This document shows, piece by piece, positions 32,860-41,333 of a DNA stretch of 64,000 bases (position 1 is its first letter; every line of letters begins with the position of its first letter). The DNA is from Pseudoalteromonas prydzensis. GTDB lineage: Bacteria; Pseudomonadota; Gammaproteobacteria; Enterobacterales; Alteromonadaceae. The stretch is taken from positions 1-64,000 of the forward strand of contig NZ_BDDT01000019.1 in assembly GCF_001661495.1 (NCBI RefSeq). The letters run 5' to 3'. The position numbers and the translations under genes are program-made. Under the pieces are notes generated by a model that saw nothing but the letters and a program-made list of their open reading frames with translations, did no database searches and was not told the DNA's origin.

Positions 32860-35742
32860 TTAGTGGCTATAGGTAAAACCTAAATAAACCTGACGACCAA
32901 AGTACTGGGTAGTACCGGTGATATTTTCATTGCCAAAGTAACTTTGGGTTGGTTCATCGGTAAGGTTATTAACCTGCAGCAACATGCCAAATGAGTCAGT
33001 AAATTGATAAGAGGTTTGAAAGTCGACCACGGTCTCAGCATCAAAATTGACCACCTGCTCATTGATCGCCACTTGCTCTGAGACAAAGTCTGAGCGGTAA
33101 CGCACATTAAGGCGGGTTTCAAAATTATCTAAGCTGTAAAATATAGTGCCGTTTAACACGTTTTTAGACAAACCAGGTAAGCCTTGTGTAACCGTTTCAC
33201 CACCTAAGCTAGTGATCGATTCAACTTCGCTTTCGGTGTATGAGTAGCTCCCGTTAAAACCGAGGCCATCAAACGGCGCGGGCAAAAACGAAAGTACTTG
33301 CGTGTAGGCAAGTTCAATACCGCGAATATAACCACCATTGGCGTTATTTACCGCCGTTGTGTAAGTGCCGTTAGTTGTGGCAACTTGCTCGCCGCTGACG
33401 GGGTTTTCTATATAGTCTGGAACGTTAAAACCGTTACCTTTAAAGTCAAACCCTTCAATGGCGATGGTATCGATAAACGAATCAATGTTTTTATAAAAAC
33501 CTGCGATCACTAGCGCACCATCTGACTCATCAAAATAATGCTCATAAGAGATATCGTATTGGTCGGCATAAAATGGTTTTAAGAATGGGTTATTGGTACT
33601 TGAGCCGTTAATTTTTCCAGTAGTTTCATCAGCTTGTGCACTGGCATCTCCCGCTAGGCGATTAATCGGTGGACGCGACATCACTTTAGCCGCCGCAAAG
33701 CGTAATTGCGTGTTATCCGTTAGCTGAAAGTTTAAATTAAGGGATGGCAGATAATCGGTATACGTTGTGCCAAGTACATTAGGTAAATAATTTTGATTTA
33801 TGATGCCGATACTGTCGGTAATGTTTTGGGCACCCAGTGCCAAATCACCATTAACGTTTTCTAAAATAGTGGCCGATTGGTCGGTATCTACACGGCGAAT
33901 ACCAATATTACCCAGCACTGGCATATTGCCAATTTCAGTATTAATATTGAGCATGGCGTAAGCTGAAAGCACTTCCTCGTATACCGAACCACTTTGTAAC
34001 ATAGTCCACGAGTAGTTAGTGGTGTAACCTTGTGGATCTACTACACCATCTGCGTTACCCCAGGTGGTCACCGGTGTAGGCGCACCTTCTGGGAACCACG
34101 CATTGAGCGCTTTATCTACATCAATCGCTAAATAGGATGGAAAGTAGCTAAACTCGCCTTCCCAATCAACAACATTTACCATGTCATTGGTTAAACGCAG
34201 TGGCGGCTCAGTTGCTGAGAAATCACCGTCATTGCCGTATTCAAACACCGAACGATTGTTGCTGTATTCGCGATCTGAATAACGCGCACCAAATTCCACA
34301 GAGCTAAACCAGCTGTTATCCAACTCGTATTTAAAATCAAGGCGATAAGCTTTTACTTCATCTTCATTTTGATAAGGGTAAATACCGTACTTACTGACCA
34401 TTACCCGGTCGATATCGCTAAATGCAGCGGCTTGATTAAAGCCTACATCCGGTAAATTCAAACCATTGAGCTGGTAGTTTATTGATACATTTTTATCTAA
34501 CACTGGTTCTTGCGCTGTCGCATCTTCGGCAACCAACGCCCACAATAAACCATTGCGGAAATTACTTTTAGCCCGTGACAACGACACATCAACGTTAACA
34601 TTTAAGCGCTCTGTCACTTGCCAATCAGCGTTAATGCCATAGCTATCTACTTCGTCAAAGTCTTGGTTATCATCATTGACAATTTCAACACGAGTGTAGC
34701 CTTTTGAAGTACGATTAACAGAGGCGCCAACCACTGAATTACCCTCTAGCTGAGCGTTTGTATAAGTGGCCGTTGGGCCGCCTAACTTTACTCGTAAACC
34801 ACGGGCAAATGACTCAGTATCAAAGCGTGATAAAAACACGTCTCCTTTTAATTTAAAATTATCCACCGGCACCCACTCAATCGCCGCCATATAACCGTTA
34901 CGGGTTTCTTCACCCCCTAAATGCTGGAGCTCAAAGCCTTCGCTGATATATTCGTTTTCTGGTTTTACTTCAGGGCCATTAGTATCATTAGCAACACCGT
35001 CGACATCTTTATGATCGTTATAGGCCAGGCCAATAAATTGTGTTGCTACGCTTGGTTGAAATAACCGTGCATAGCCAAGGGCGACACCTAAAGTATCGTC
35101 AAGATACTTACCTTGATAGGAAAAGCTGATGCGATCGCCAAACTCAGTGGCATCGTTCACCTCTGACGCTCGGTCGTTGTACATACCTCTGGCGTTAACC
35201 ACAAACTTGTGTTGCTGATCATTATTAAGCGGGCTGGCTGTTTGCAGCTCTACCGTACCTGCCACGCCGCCTTCAATTAATGACGCCTTTGGTGATTTAT
35301 ACACCGCAGCTGAGCTGATCAACTCAGACGGGTATTGATCAAACTCAATACTGCGACTGCCGCTAGTTGATACTTGCTCGCGACCATTCAAAGTTGAAAA
35401 TACAAAGCCACCGGACATACCGCGAATGTTGATTTCTGCCGCTTGCCCGCCGGTTCGTACCGCAGAGATCCCCGGCAGTCGTGTCAGTGCATCTGCCATA
35501 GATACATCAGGCAAAGCGCCTAAATCATCCGCCGACAACTGCTCTGATACCGTATCGGTAAAGCGTTTTTGATTAAGTGATTGGATTAAACTACGACTAA
35601 AGCCACGCACTTCAATGACTTCAAGGTCCTCGTCTAGTTGTGGTTTTTTTGCGGTGTTTGGTGCGTCACTTTCAGCCGCCGCCAATGCATTGCAGGTTGC
35701 AAACATCGCGAGCATTAACGCACTCAGTTTGAATTTCCCCAT
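32860..35742 (-). CDS. TonB-dependent receptor for alpha-glucans
   Basis: A 960-residue outer-membrane receptor. The signal peptide is about 1-22. The plug domain is about 50-175 (VSEQLSADDLGALPDVSMAD, LTRLPGISAVRTGGQAAEIN), and the 22-strand barrel ends FGRQVYLGFTYSH. The plug wording and length place it in the TonB-Xanth-Caul type common in Alteromonadales carbohydrate loci. The pullulanase gene directly downstream makes maltodextrins or other alpha-glucans the probable substrate. A 16-bp operator candidate lies 103 bp upstream. The pair is a polysaccharide utilisation operon. Confidence 0.93.
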   Translation of the reverse strand: MGKFKLSALMLAMFATCNALAAAESDAPNTAKKPQLDEDLEVIEVRGFSRSLIQSLNQKRFTDTVSEQLSADDLGALPDVSMADALTRLPGISAVRTGGQAAEINIRGMSGGFVFSTLNGREQVSTSGSRSIEFDQYPSELISSAAVYKSPKASLIEGGVAGTVELQTASPLNNDQQHKFVVNARGMYNDRASEVNDATEFGDRISFSYQGKYLDDTLGVALGYARLFQPSVATQFIGLAYNDHKDVDGVANDTNGPEVKPENEYISEGFELQHLGGEETRNGYMAAIEWVPVDNFKLKGDVFLSRFDTESFARGLRVKLGGPTATYTNAQLEGNSVVGASVNRTSKGYTRVEIVNDDNQDFDEVDSYGINADWQVTERLNVNVDVSLSRAKSNFRNGLLWALVAEDATAQEPVLDKNVSINYQLNGLNLPDVGFNQAAAFSDIDRVMVSKYGIYPYQNEDEVKAYRLDFKYELDNSWFSSVEFGARYSDREYSNNRSVFEYGNDGDFSATEPPLRLTNDMVNVVDWEGEFSYFPSYLAIDVDKALNAWFPEGAPTPVTTWGNADGVVDPQGYTTNYSWTMLQSGSVYEEVLSAYAMLNINTEIGNMPVLGNIGIRRVDTDQSATILENVNGDLALGAQNITDSIGIINQNYLPNVLGTTYTDYLPSLNLNFQLTDNTQLRFAAAKVMSRPPINRLAGDASAQADETTGKINGSSTNNPFLKPFYADQYDISYEHYFDESDGALVIAGFYKNIDSFIDTIAIEGFDFKGNGFNVPDYIENPVSGEQVATTNGTYTTAVNNANGGYIRGIELAYTQVLSFLPAPFDGLGFNGSYSYTESEVESITSLGGETVTQGLPGLSKNVLNGTIFYSLDNFETRLNVRYRSDFVSEQVAINEQVVNFDAETVVDFQTSYQFTDSFGMLLQVNNLTDEPTQSYFGNENITGTTQYFGRQVYLGFTYSH

Positions 35743-35844
35743 AAGTTTCCTACCCTATTGATTTTATAATTGTGTGCTGTTTATTTTTAATTTGTGGATA
35801 AAATAAAACCAACAAAGTGTAACCAAATAGTAAATTAAGTGTGA

Positions 35845-35860
35845 TGAATACGTATGCAGC
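35845..35860 (-). promoter_or_regulatory. Putative LacI-type operator upstream of the alpha-glucan operon
   Basis: TGAATACGTATGCAGC; the first 14 bases form a near-perfect dyad about a central CG (TGmATACGTATkCA). The identical 16 bases occur at 51081-51096 upstream of the GH97 gene. Palindromes with a central CG are typical of LacI-family sites, and maltodextrin regulators of related bacteria belong to that family. The regulator is not in the window. Confidence 0.75.
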
Positions 35861-36012
35861 AGAAAGGGTAATAGCTAGCAAGGAGAGGAACTTAGTTTCT
35901 AAGTGTTGCGATCATGTAGATAACGTGAAATAAATTAACTGACCAATAGAGTAACTGAGTTTTACAACGCTCGCATATAGGGGAGTTGAAAATTACTAAG
36001 AGTAGCTTTTAA

Positions 36013-36025
36013 GGTAAGCGGTAAG
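36013..36025 (+). repeat. Short GGTAAGC repeat (nearly two copies)
   Basis: GGTAAGCGGTAAG lies 20 bp beyond the LysE gene stop codon (that gene is on the minus strand). It is the same heptamer as the 16-copy array at 39128 and the dimer at 14802. Confidence 0.7.
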
Positions 36026-36045
36026 GATTGCTAAAATTTAATAAC

Positions 36046-36663
36046 CTACACCATAAGCACCACTCTTATTGCCAACCCTATAAAAACCACCGCTAATATT
36101 TTATCAAGCCAAGGGGATGATTTAGTAAAAGCAAAACGCTTTTTTGAAAGCTCTGTCAAGGCTGCAACAAGCAAATACCAGCCGGTATCAATCAACAACA
36201 CGGTTAAACACATGATCATACCAACCTGAAAAGTTAAGTTTACAGGGTCAATAAACTGTGAGAACAAGGCTAAAAAGAATACAGCGAGTTTAGGGTTCAA
36301 AAATGCGATAGCAAAACCATCTTGTAGCGCTTGTTTGCTATTACCACTTTGCTGAGCAATCTGTAACTCATCAGCACTTGGTTTTGCTAATAAGATTTTA
36401 ATTCCTAAATATGCCAAGTATGCTGCGCCTAGATACACTAACACTTGATATACAGTGGGAAATTGCAACATCAGCGCACCGAGGCCAAGTAACGATGCTG
36501 CGGCATAAAAACCGACACCAACACCATGACTTAGCGCTGCCAGCATGCCATTTTTCATACTGCCATGAATGCTGTGTTTTAACACCACAGCCAAACTTGG
36601 CCCAGGTGACATTGCACCCATCATACAGACAGCGACTAAACTGAGCCACAGTGATAGTGTCAT
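36046..36663 (-). CDS. LysE/RhtB family exporter
   Basis: A 205-residue protein with six hydrophobic segments and the LysE signature GAMSPGPSLAVVLKHSIHG near residues 17-35. The family exports amino acids such as lysine, threonine or homoserine lactone through the inner membrane. The start codon follows directly on the stop of the DUF4177-like gene (TAGATG), so the two are coupled. The substrate is unknown. Confidence 0.92.
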   Translation of the reverse strand: MTLSLWLSLVAVCMMGAMSPGPSLAVVLKHSIHGSMKNGMLAALSHGVGVGFYAAASLLGLGALMLQFPTVYQVLVYLGAAYLAYLGIKILLAKPSADELQIAQQSGNSKQALQDGFAIAFLNPKLAVFFLALFSQFIDPVNLTFQVGMIMCLTVLLIDTGWYLLVAALTELSKKRFAFTKSSPWLDKILAVVFIGLAIRVVLMV

Positions 36664-36846
36664 CTACAACTCGTTATTTTCAATGAGCAACGCATAGCCA
36701 TTCGCTTCGCCGAAAAACCCTGTGATTGAGCTTACATTTATGACTTTCCAGCCATCTTGGTTTAACTGATAAATCTTTTCATTAAGTGCTTTAATATCTG
36801 CGCCACCAAAAAAACGCGTCTTTTTAAATTCTATTATTTTTTGCAC
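36664..36846 (-). CDS. DUF4177-like small protein (GTG start)
   Basis: A 60-residue protein: KKTRFFGGADIKALNEKIYQ, LNQDGWKVINVSSITGFFG, YALLIENNE. The pattern of a helix, a DGWKVINVS strand and a final hydrophobic strand is that of DUF4177 proteins. It starts with GTG, preceded by AAGG at 8 nt. It lies 12 bp downstream of the DUF3224 gene and abuts the LysE gene, so the three form an operon. Confidence 0.72.
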   Translation of the reverse strand: MQKIIEFKKTRFFGGADIKALNEKIYQLNQDGWKVINVSSITGFFGEANGYALLIENNEL

Positions 36847-36858
36847 TGCTATAACCTT

Positions 36859-37257
36859 TTAAAGTTGATACTCAAAATCATAAAAATGAATACCAGCTTC
36901 GATGCGAATTGCCATTTTCCCGCTAAGGCCGGTAAGTTCATGGCTACCCGAATCTGGCACTACATTTAAAATCAATGAATCTTGGCCTTTATCCATAGTA
37001 CCAAAATGTTGCAGGACAAAGCTGCCTTGTTTACCTGCAAGAGTACCAACTACTTGTTCAATTGCCACATAACCGGCACTACCTTGGGTGGCGGTCATGG
37101 CGCTGAGCATTTCGCCGGTGCTGGTCGCCTCAAGCTCCCCAATAAAGGTTTTATCAATCGACATACGACCTAAATTTACGCCATCAATGCCTTTTGCATA
37201 GCCTTCAATGGGGTTGAGTTTAACGTTAAATTCACCGGTTATTTTATGAGTTGCCAT
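36859..37257 (-). CDS. DUF3224 family protein
   Basis: A 132-residue beta-rich protein with the DUF3224 pattern: GRMSIDKTFIGELEATSTGE, SAGYVAIEQVVGTLAGKQGS, FVLQHFGTMDKG, then a glycine-rich GLSGKMAIRIE and HFYDFEYQL end. The fold is a calycin-like barrel and the function is unknown. AAGGGA precedes the ATG by 5 nt. It is the first gene of the DUF3224-DUF4177-LysE set and divergent from the ABC exporter. Confidence 0.85.
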   Translation of the reverse strand: MATHKITGEFNVKLNPIEGYAKGIDGVNLGRMSIDKTFIGELEATSTGEMLSAMTATQGSAGYVAIEQVVGTLAGKQGSFVLQHFGTMDKGQDSLILNVVPDSGSHELTGLSGKMAIRIEAGIHFYDFEYQL

Positions 37258-37345
37258 GTTAGTCCCTTAGTTGTTATGAAGTTAGTTATTGAAATTATGA
37301 TTTAAGTAACCATATCTATACCCTATTGCACAAAAAGAATCCAGC

Positions 37346-39127
37346 ATGAGCACCAATAAAGCCGAGCCAAAAGACAAAGCTGCTTTTAGTAGTTTGATTC
37401 CGATTTTTCAGTTTATTAAACCCTATAAATGGGTGGTATTTTCGGCGCTTGTGGCGCTACTTGTAACCGCTGGGGTTAATTTATCACTGGGCCAAGGGGT
37501 TAAATTTGTAATCGATCATGGCTTTATTGCCGGCTCTCAAGAGCAATTAAAACAAGCCATAATCGTGCTAATTGGCTTAATCAGCCTATTAGCCATCGGC
37601 ACCTTTAGTCGCTTTTATTTAATGTCGTGGATTGGTGAGCGCGTTAGTAACGATATTCGCAAAGCGGTATTTGATCGCATAGTTACTTTGCATCCAAGTT
37701 ATTTTGAAGAGAACCGCAGCGGCGAGCTAATGTCGCGCTTAACAACCGACACCACTTTATTGCAGTCAATCATTGGCTCGTCATTTTCCATGGCACTGCG
37801 CAGCGCACTAATGTTGGTAGGTGGTTTAGCCATGTTGTTATTTACTAATTTAAAGCTCACTTTAGTGGTGGTGGCTTGTGTGCCCTTGGTGCTCGTACCA
37901 ATGATGATTTTTGGTAAAAAAGTTCGCAAGCTTGCCAGCTCTAGCCAAGATGCCATTGCCGATATCAGCACTTATGCCGGTGAAATAATTCAAAATATTA
38001 AAGTAGTGCAAAGTTATAGTCATGAACAACGTGAGCAAGCCGCATTTGCCGCTGAAACCGAAAAAGCTTTTAAGGTTGCTAAAAGTCGTATTAAACAACG
38101 TTCGTTTTTAATTGCCGCAGTGATATTTTTAACCTTTAGCGCCATTAGTGTGATGCTGTGGGTCGGTGGTAGTGATGTACTGGCAGGGACTATGAGTGGT
38201 GGTGAGCTAGGTGCATTTGTGTTTTATGCCATTATGGTGGCAATGTCGGTAGCAACGGTGGCCGAGGTCTATGGCGAGCTGCAACGCGCGGCGGGTGCCG
38301 CAGCAAGACTACTTGAATTACTCGCGGTAAAAAGCGAAATAGTTAACCCAGTACAACATCTTGATGACCAGTTACACAACAATACTGATTTAGCCGCCAT
38401 AGAGCTCAGTAATATTACCTTTAACTACCCGTCCCGACCTGATGTTAGTGCACTTAAAAATGTATCACTCAGTATTGAGCAAGGGCAAACGGTGGCGATT
38501 GTAGGTCCTTCTGGTGCTGGTAAAACCACGTTATTTGAATTACTGCAACGTTTTTACGACCCTGCCACTGGCGCTATAAAATTCCATGGCATTGATATAA
38601 AAGATCTATCACTCAATACGCTACGAAACAGCATGGGCATGGTGGCACAAAACCCGATATTGTTTAGCTCTGATGTAATGCATAACATTCGTTATGGCAA
38701 CCCAGATGCAACCGACGAACAAGTATATTCCGCAGCCAAACACGCCCATGCTGATGAATTTATTGCGCAACTACCTAATGGTTATGCAAGCTTTTTAGGT
38801 GAGCAAGGAGTGCGCTTATCTGGCGGGCAAAAACAACGTATTGTACTAGCACGCGCAATATTAAAAGACCCCGAGATACTGTTACTTGATGAAGCAACCA
38901 GCGCCCTTGATGCACAAAGTGAGCATCATGTGCAAGCTGCGCTGGAGCACTTAATGCAAAACAGAACCACTTTGATCATTGCTCATCGCCTCGCCACAGT
39001 AAAACACGCCGACGTTATTGTGGTAATGGAACAAGGTGAAATTATAGCAACAGGGACTCACCAACAGTTATTAGCGACAAACCCGCTATATCAAAAATTA
39101 TGTGAGTTGCAGTTTAATAGGGATTGA
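37346..39127 (+). CDS. MsbA-type ABC exporter half-transporter (fused TMD-NBD)
   Basis: A 593-residue protein. Six membrane helices (about 25-320) include the ENRSGELMSRLTTDTTLLQS coupling region. The NBD has Walker A GPSGAGKTTL, Q-loop MVAQNPILFSSD, signature RLSGGQKQRIVLARAIL, Walker B ILLLDEATSALD and switch His in IAHRLAT. It should act as a homodimer exporting lipids or hydrophobic compounds. No essential lipid-A genes (lpxK) are adjacent, so it is not necessarily MsbA itself. A 7-bp tandem repeat begins at the base after its stop codon. Confidence 0.95.
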   Translation: MSTNKAEPKDKAAFSSLIPIFQFIKPYKWVVFSALVALLVTAGVNLSLGQGVKFVIDHGFIAGSQEQLKQAIIVLIGLISLLAIGTFSRFYLMSWIGERVSNDIRKAVFDRIVTLHPSYFEENRSGELMSRLTTDTTLLQSIIGSSFSMALRSALMLVGGLAMLLFTNLKLTLVVVACVPLVLVPMMIFGKKVRKLASSSQDAIADISTYAGEIIQNIKVVQSYSHEQREQAAFAAETEKAFKVAKSRIKQRSFLIAAVIFLTFSAISVMLWVGGSDVLAGTMSGGELGAFVFYAIMVAMSVATVAEVYGELQRAAGAAARLLELLAVKSEIVNPVQHLDDQLHNNTDLAAIELSNITFNYPSRPDVSALKNVSLSIEQGQTVAIVGPSGAGKTTLFELLQRFYDPATGAIKFHGIDIKDLSLNTLRNSMGMVAQNPILFSSDVMHNIRYGNPDATDEQVYSAAKHAHADEFIAQLPNGYASFLGEQGVRLSGGQKQRIVLARAILKDPEILLLDEATSALDAQSEHHVQAALEHLMQNRTTLIIAHRLATVKHADVIVVMEQGEIIATGTHQQLLATNPLYQKLCELQFNRD

Positions 39128-39241
39128 AAGCGGTAAGCGGTAAGCGGTAAGCGGTAAGCGGTAAGCGGTAAGCGGTAAGCGGTAAGCGGTAAGCGGTAAG
39201 CGGTAAGCGGTAAGCGGTAAGCGGTAAGCGGTAAGCGGTAA
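39128..39241 (+). repeat. Heptanucleotide tandem array, 16 copies of AAGCGGT (GGTAAGC)
   Basis: Sixteen perfect 7-bp units run from 39128 to 39239, starting immediately after the ABC exporter stop codon and followed by AA of a partial unit. No variant unit is seen. The unit contains TAA, and because 7 is not a multiple of 3 the array puts a stop in all three plus-strand frames. It lies between two convergent genes. Confidence 0.97.
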
Positions 39242-39245
39242 ATAA

Positions 39246-39280
39246 TCTCAATCATTTGCTTAGGTAGCAAATGATTGAGA
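39246..39280 (-). terminator. Perfect 15-bp inverted repeat after the OmpA-type gene
   Basis: TCTCAATCATTTGCT and AGCAAATGATTGAGA flank the 5-nt loop TAGGT, 8 bp from the stop codon of the minus-strand OmpA-type gene and 5 bp from the heptamer array. There is no clear T-run on either side, so it may be a Rho-assisted or mRNA-protecting hairpin. Confidence 0.65.
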
Positions 39281-39287
39281 TAAAACA

Positions 39288-39920
39288 TTAACCTTCGGTA
39301 TTAGGTACGATTTGAATTTCTACACGACGGTTTTGCGCTCGGCCGTTGGCGCTGTCGTTACTGGCGATTGGACGAGTTTCGCCGTAACCGCGAGTACTAA
39401 TACGTGCCGCTAGAATTTGCTGATTCACTAAGTAACTTTTAACACTCTGCGCACGCTGCTCAGATAGGTTCATATTGTAGCTGTCTTTGCCTGTGCTATC
39501 TGTATGACCTTCGATGCTTAGGTAGGTTTTTTCATATTTGTTCATCACTTTTGCAATAGCATCTAAAGTGTTATGAAACCCTGATGAAATATACGATTGA
39601 TCAGTCGCAAAAGTGATATTTGATGGCATCACTAAACGTAAGTTATCGCCTTCACGCACAACTTCTACACCTGAGCCTGCGAGCTCATCACGAAATGCTG
39701 CTTCTTGCTTATCCATGTAATCACCAACAGCTGCGCCTGCTAGCGCACCAATAGCGGCACCAATAAAGATACGTTTATCATCATGATCTCCCGTTGCCTT
39801 ACCAAGCACAGCACCGGTAGCTGCACCAATGCCTGCGCCCATACCTGTGTTGGTGGTTTCACAACCGGTTAGTAATAGCCCAACAATTGTTGCCGTTAGT
39901 AATGGTTTGGTTAAAGTCAT
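39288..39920 (-). CDS. OmpA-family lipoprotein with glycine zipper (YiaD-like)
   Basis: A 210-residue outer-membrane lipoprotein: signal with lipobox LLLTGC (Cys20). A glycine-zipper region (GAGIGAATGAVLGKATG, then GAAIGALAGAAVGDYMD, about 27-70) is followed by an OmpA C-terminal peptidoglycan-binding domain. That domain has EGHTDSTGKDSYNMNLSEQR and the binding Arg in AQNRRVEIQI. It probably tethers the outer membrane to peptidoglycan. It is alone on its strand, and a hairpin and heptamer array follow. Confidence 0.93.
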   Translation of the reverse strand: MTLTKPLLTATIVGLLLTGCETTNTGMGAGIGAATGAVLGKATGDHDDKRIFIGAAIGALAGAAVGDYMDKQEAAFRDELAGSGVEVVREGDNLRLVMPSNITFATDQSYISSGFHNTLDAIAKVMNKYEKTYLSIEGHTDSTGKDSYNMNLSEQRAQSVKSYLVNQQILAARISTRGYGETRPIASNDSANGRAQNRRVEIQIVPNTEG

Positions 39921-40181
39921 GGTATCTCCTGGTTATTATTTCTTTCATTAACATCTATTATGCAACAATTGCAATGAACGAAATATGAAGAAGATGTTAA
40001 AAGCACAGCGCCTACTGAACCACGGTAGAGGTAATTGAACAGCTATACATATACCCAGCTAAACATGATAAAAACAAATAAACACATATTTCCTGTACTC
40101 AGATACAATCTGGATGAACCATCTAAATGTCACGAAAATTTGTCATAATGTAATTATCTCAATATTAAGAGCGATACGTTT

Positions 40182-41333
40182 ATGTTGCTTGTTATTTTTA
40201 AACAGTTTTTCTTACTTGGTTGTATGAGCTTTGGCGGGCCTGCAGCACATCTAGGTTATTTTAAACGCCACTTTGTTGATAACTTACAATGGCTCAATGC
40301 GCAGCGTTATGCGCAACTGATCAGCCTTAGTCAAGCTTTGCCTGGGCCTGGCTCAAGTCAGGTTGGCTTCGCGATTGGTGTAGAACGTGCTGGGGTATTA
40401 GGCGGTATTGTGGCATTTATTGGCTTTACCTTGCCGTCATTTTTGATCATGGCGCTACTCGCCATCAGCGCCCATCAATTTGACGCTATTTATTTCGCAA
40501 TTATTGCCGGTTTAAAATTGTTTGCTGTGGTGATCGTCGCTGATGCAACCCTTAGTATGGCAAAAAGTTTTTGTACTAGCTGGGCTCTTAAAGCGATTGC
40601 TGTATTAAGTACTTCAGTGCTGATATTAGTTCCTAACTTAAGCAGCCAAATTTTAGTACTCGTTATTGCAGCGGTAATTGGCGCTTTTTATCCTTTACTG
40701 AAACTAGCCCCAGATGAAGCCTCTAGTGAGAGCCGTAGCCTCGCAATTAATTGGCCCGCCTTAATACTATTTGCACTGTTATTGCTGGTTAGTTTTGTAC
40801 CATTAGGTTCTCAATTTTCGGCGTTTGCACCTTTTTATCAAGCCGGTGCAATGGTATTTGGCGGCGGTCATGTTGTGTTGCCGGTTTTACAAGCAGGTTT
40901 ACCAAGTTTACCAACCGAGCAATTTTTAAGTGCCTACGCGAGTGCGCAAGCCGTGCCAGGCCCCATGTTTACCATTGCAACTTATCTTGGTGCTGAACTC
41001 AATAATAATCAGCCATTAATGGGGGCAGTGGTTGCCACTTTGCTAATTTTCACCCCAGGATTTTTATTGATGTTAGCATTTCAAAAAAGCTGGTTACAAT
41101 TAGCGCAGAGACCGCGTTTTGCTAGTAGCATAGCTGCACTCAACGCTGCCGTTGTGGGATTTTTAGCCGCAGCATTGTATTCACCGATTTGGACATCAGC
41201 CGTTCACTCTATTTGGCATATAGTGATTGTTGCCGCCGCTTTTACATGGTTAAGACTTGCAAAGCCACCTATTTGGTGGCTGTTAATCGCATTTGTTAGT
41301 CTTGGTCTACTCCAGTATTATTTGCCACTTTAA
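40182..41333 (+). CDS. chrA: ChrA family chromate transporter (two-domain)
   Basis: A 383-residue membrane protein made of two homologous CHR halves. The first has FFLLGCMSFGGPAAHLGYFK and SLSQALPGPGSSQVGFAIG. The second has YQAGAMVFGGGHVVLPVLQA and AYASAQAVPGPMFTIATYLG. The family exports chromate, and some members may carry other anions. The last 38 bases overlap the convergent MscS gene. No ChrB regulator is nearby. Confidence 0.9.
   Translation: MLLVIFKQFFLLGCMSFGGPAAHLGYFKRHFVDNLQWLNAQRYAQLISLSQALPGPGSSQVGFAIGVERAGVLGGIVAFIGFTLPSFLIMALLAISAHQFDAIYFAIIAGLKLFAVVIVADATLSMAKSFCTSWALKAIAVLSTSVLILVPNLSSQILVLVIAAVIGAFYPLLKLAPDEASSESRSLAINWPALILFALLLLVSFVPLGSQFSAFAPFYQAGAMVFGGGHVVLPVLQAGLPSLPTEQFLSAYASAQAVPGPMFTIATYLGAELNNNQPLMGAVVATLLIFTPGFLLMLAFQKSWLQLAQRPRFASSIAALNAAVVGFLAAALYSPIWTSAVHSIWHIVIVAAAFTWLRLAKPPIWWLLIAFVSLGLLQYYLPL

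Larger units (their letters stand above)
35743..36045 (-). other. Upstream region of the TonB receptor operon
   Basis: This 303-bp gap holds no gene. It contains the receptor's leader (AGG 6-9 nt before its ATG), the operator candidate at 35845-35860, and a short GGTAAGC repeat at 36013-36025 just beyond the LysE stop. I do not find a clear terminator for the LysE gene, nor a convincing -35/-10 pair. Confidence 0.6.

Noticed and set aside
37346..39127. Naming the ABC exporter msbA
   Set aside because: The motifs are common to many homodimeric exporters and the lpxK neighbour typical of msbA is absent.
39128..39241. The heptamer array as a CRISPR array
   Set aside because: Units are 7 bp, contiguous, with no spacers, and there are no cas genes nearby.
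39091..39288. Open frame through the array coding for a YRLPLTA repeat protein
   Set aside because: It is open only because the minus-strand unit GCTTACC has no stop. It has no ribosome-binding site and overlaps the exporter gene end and the hairpin.
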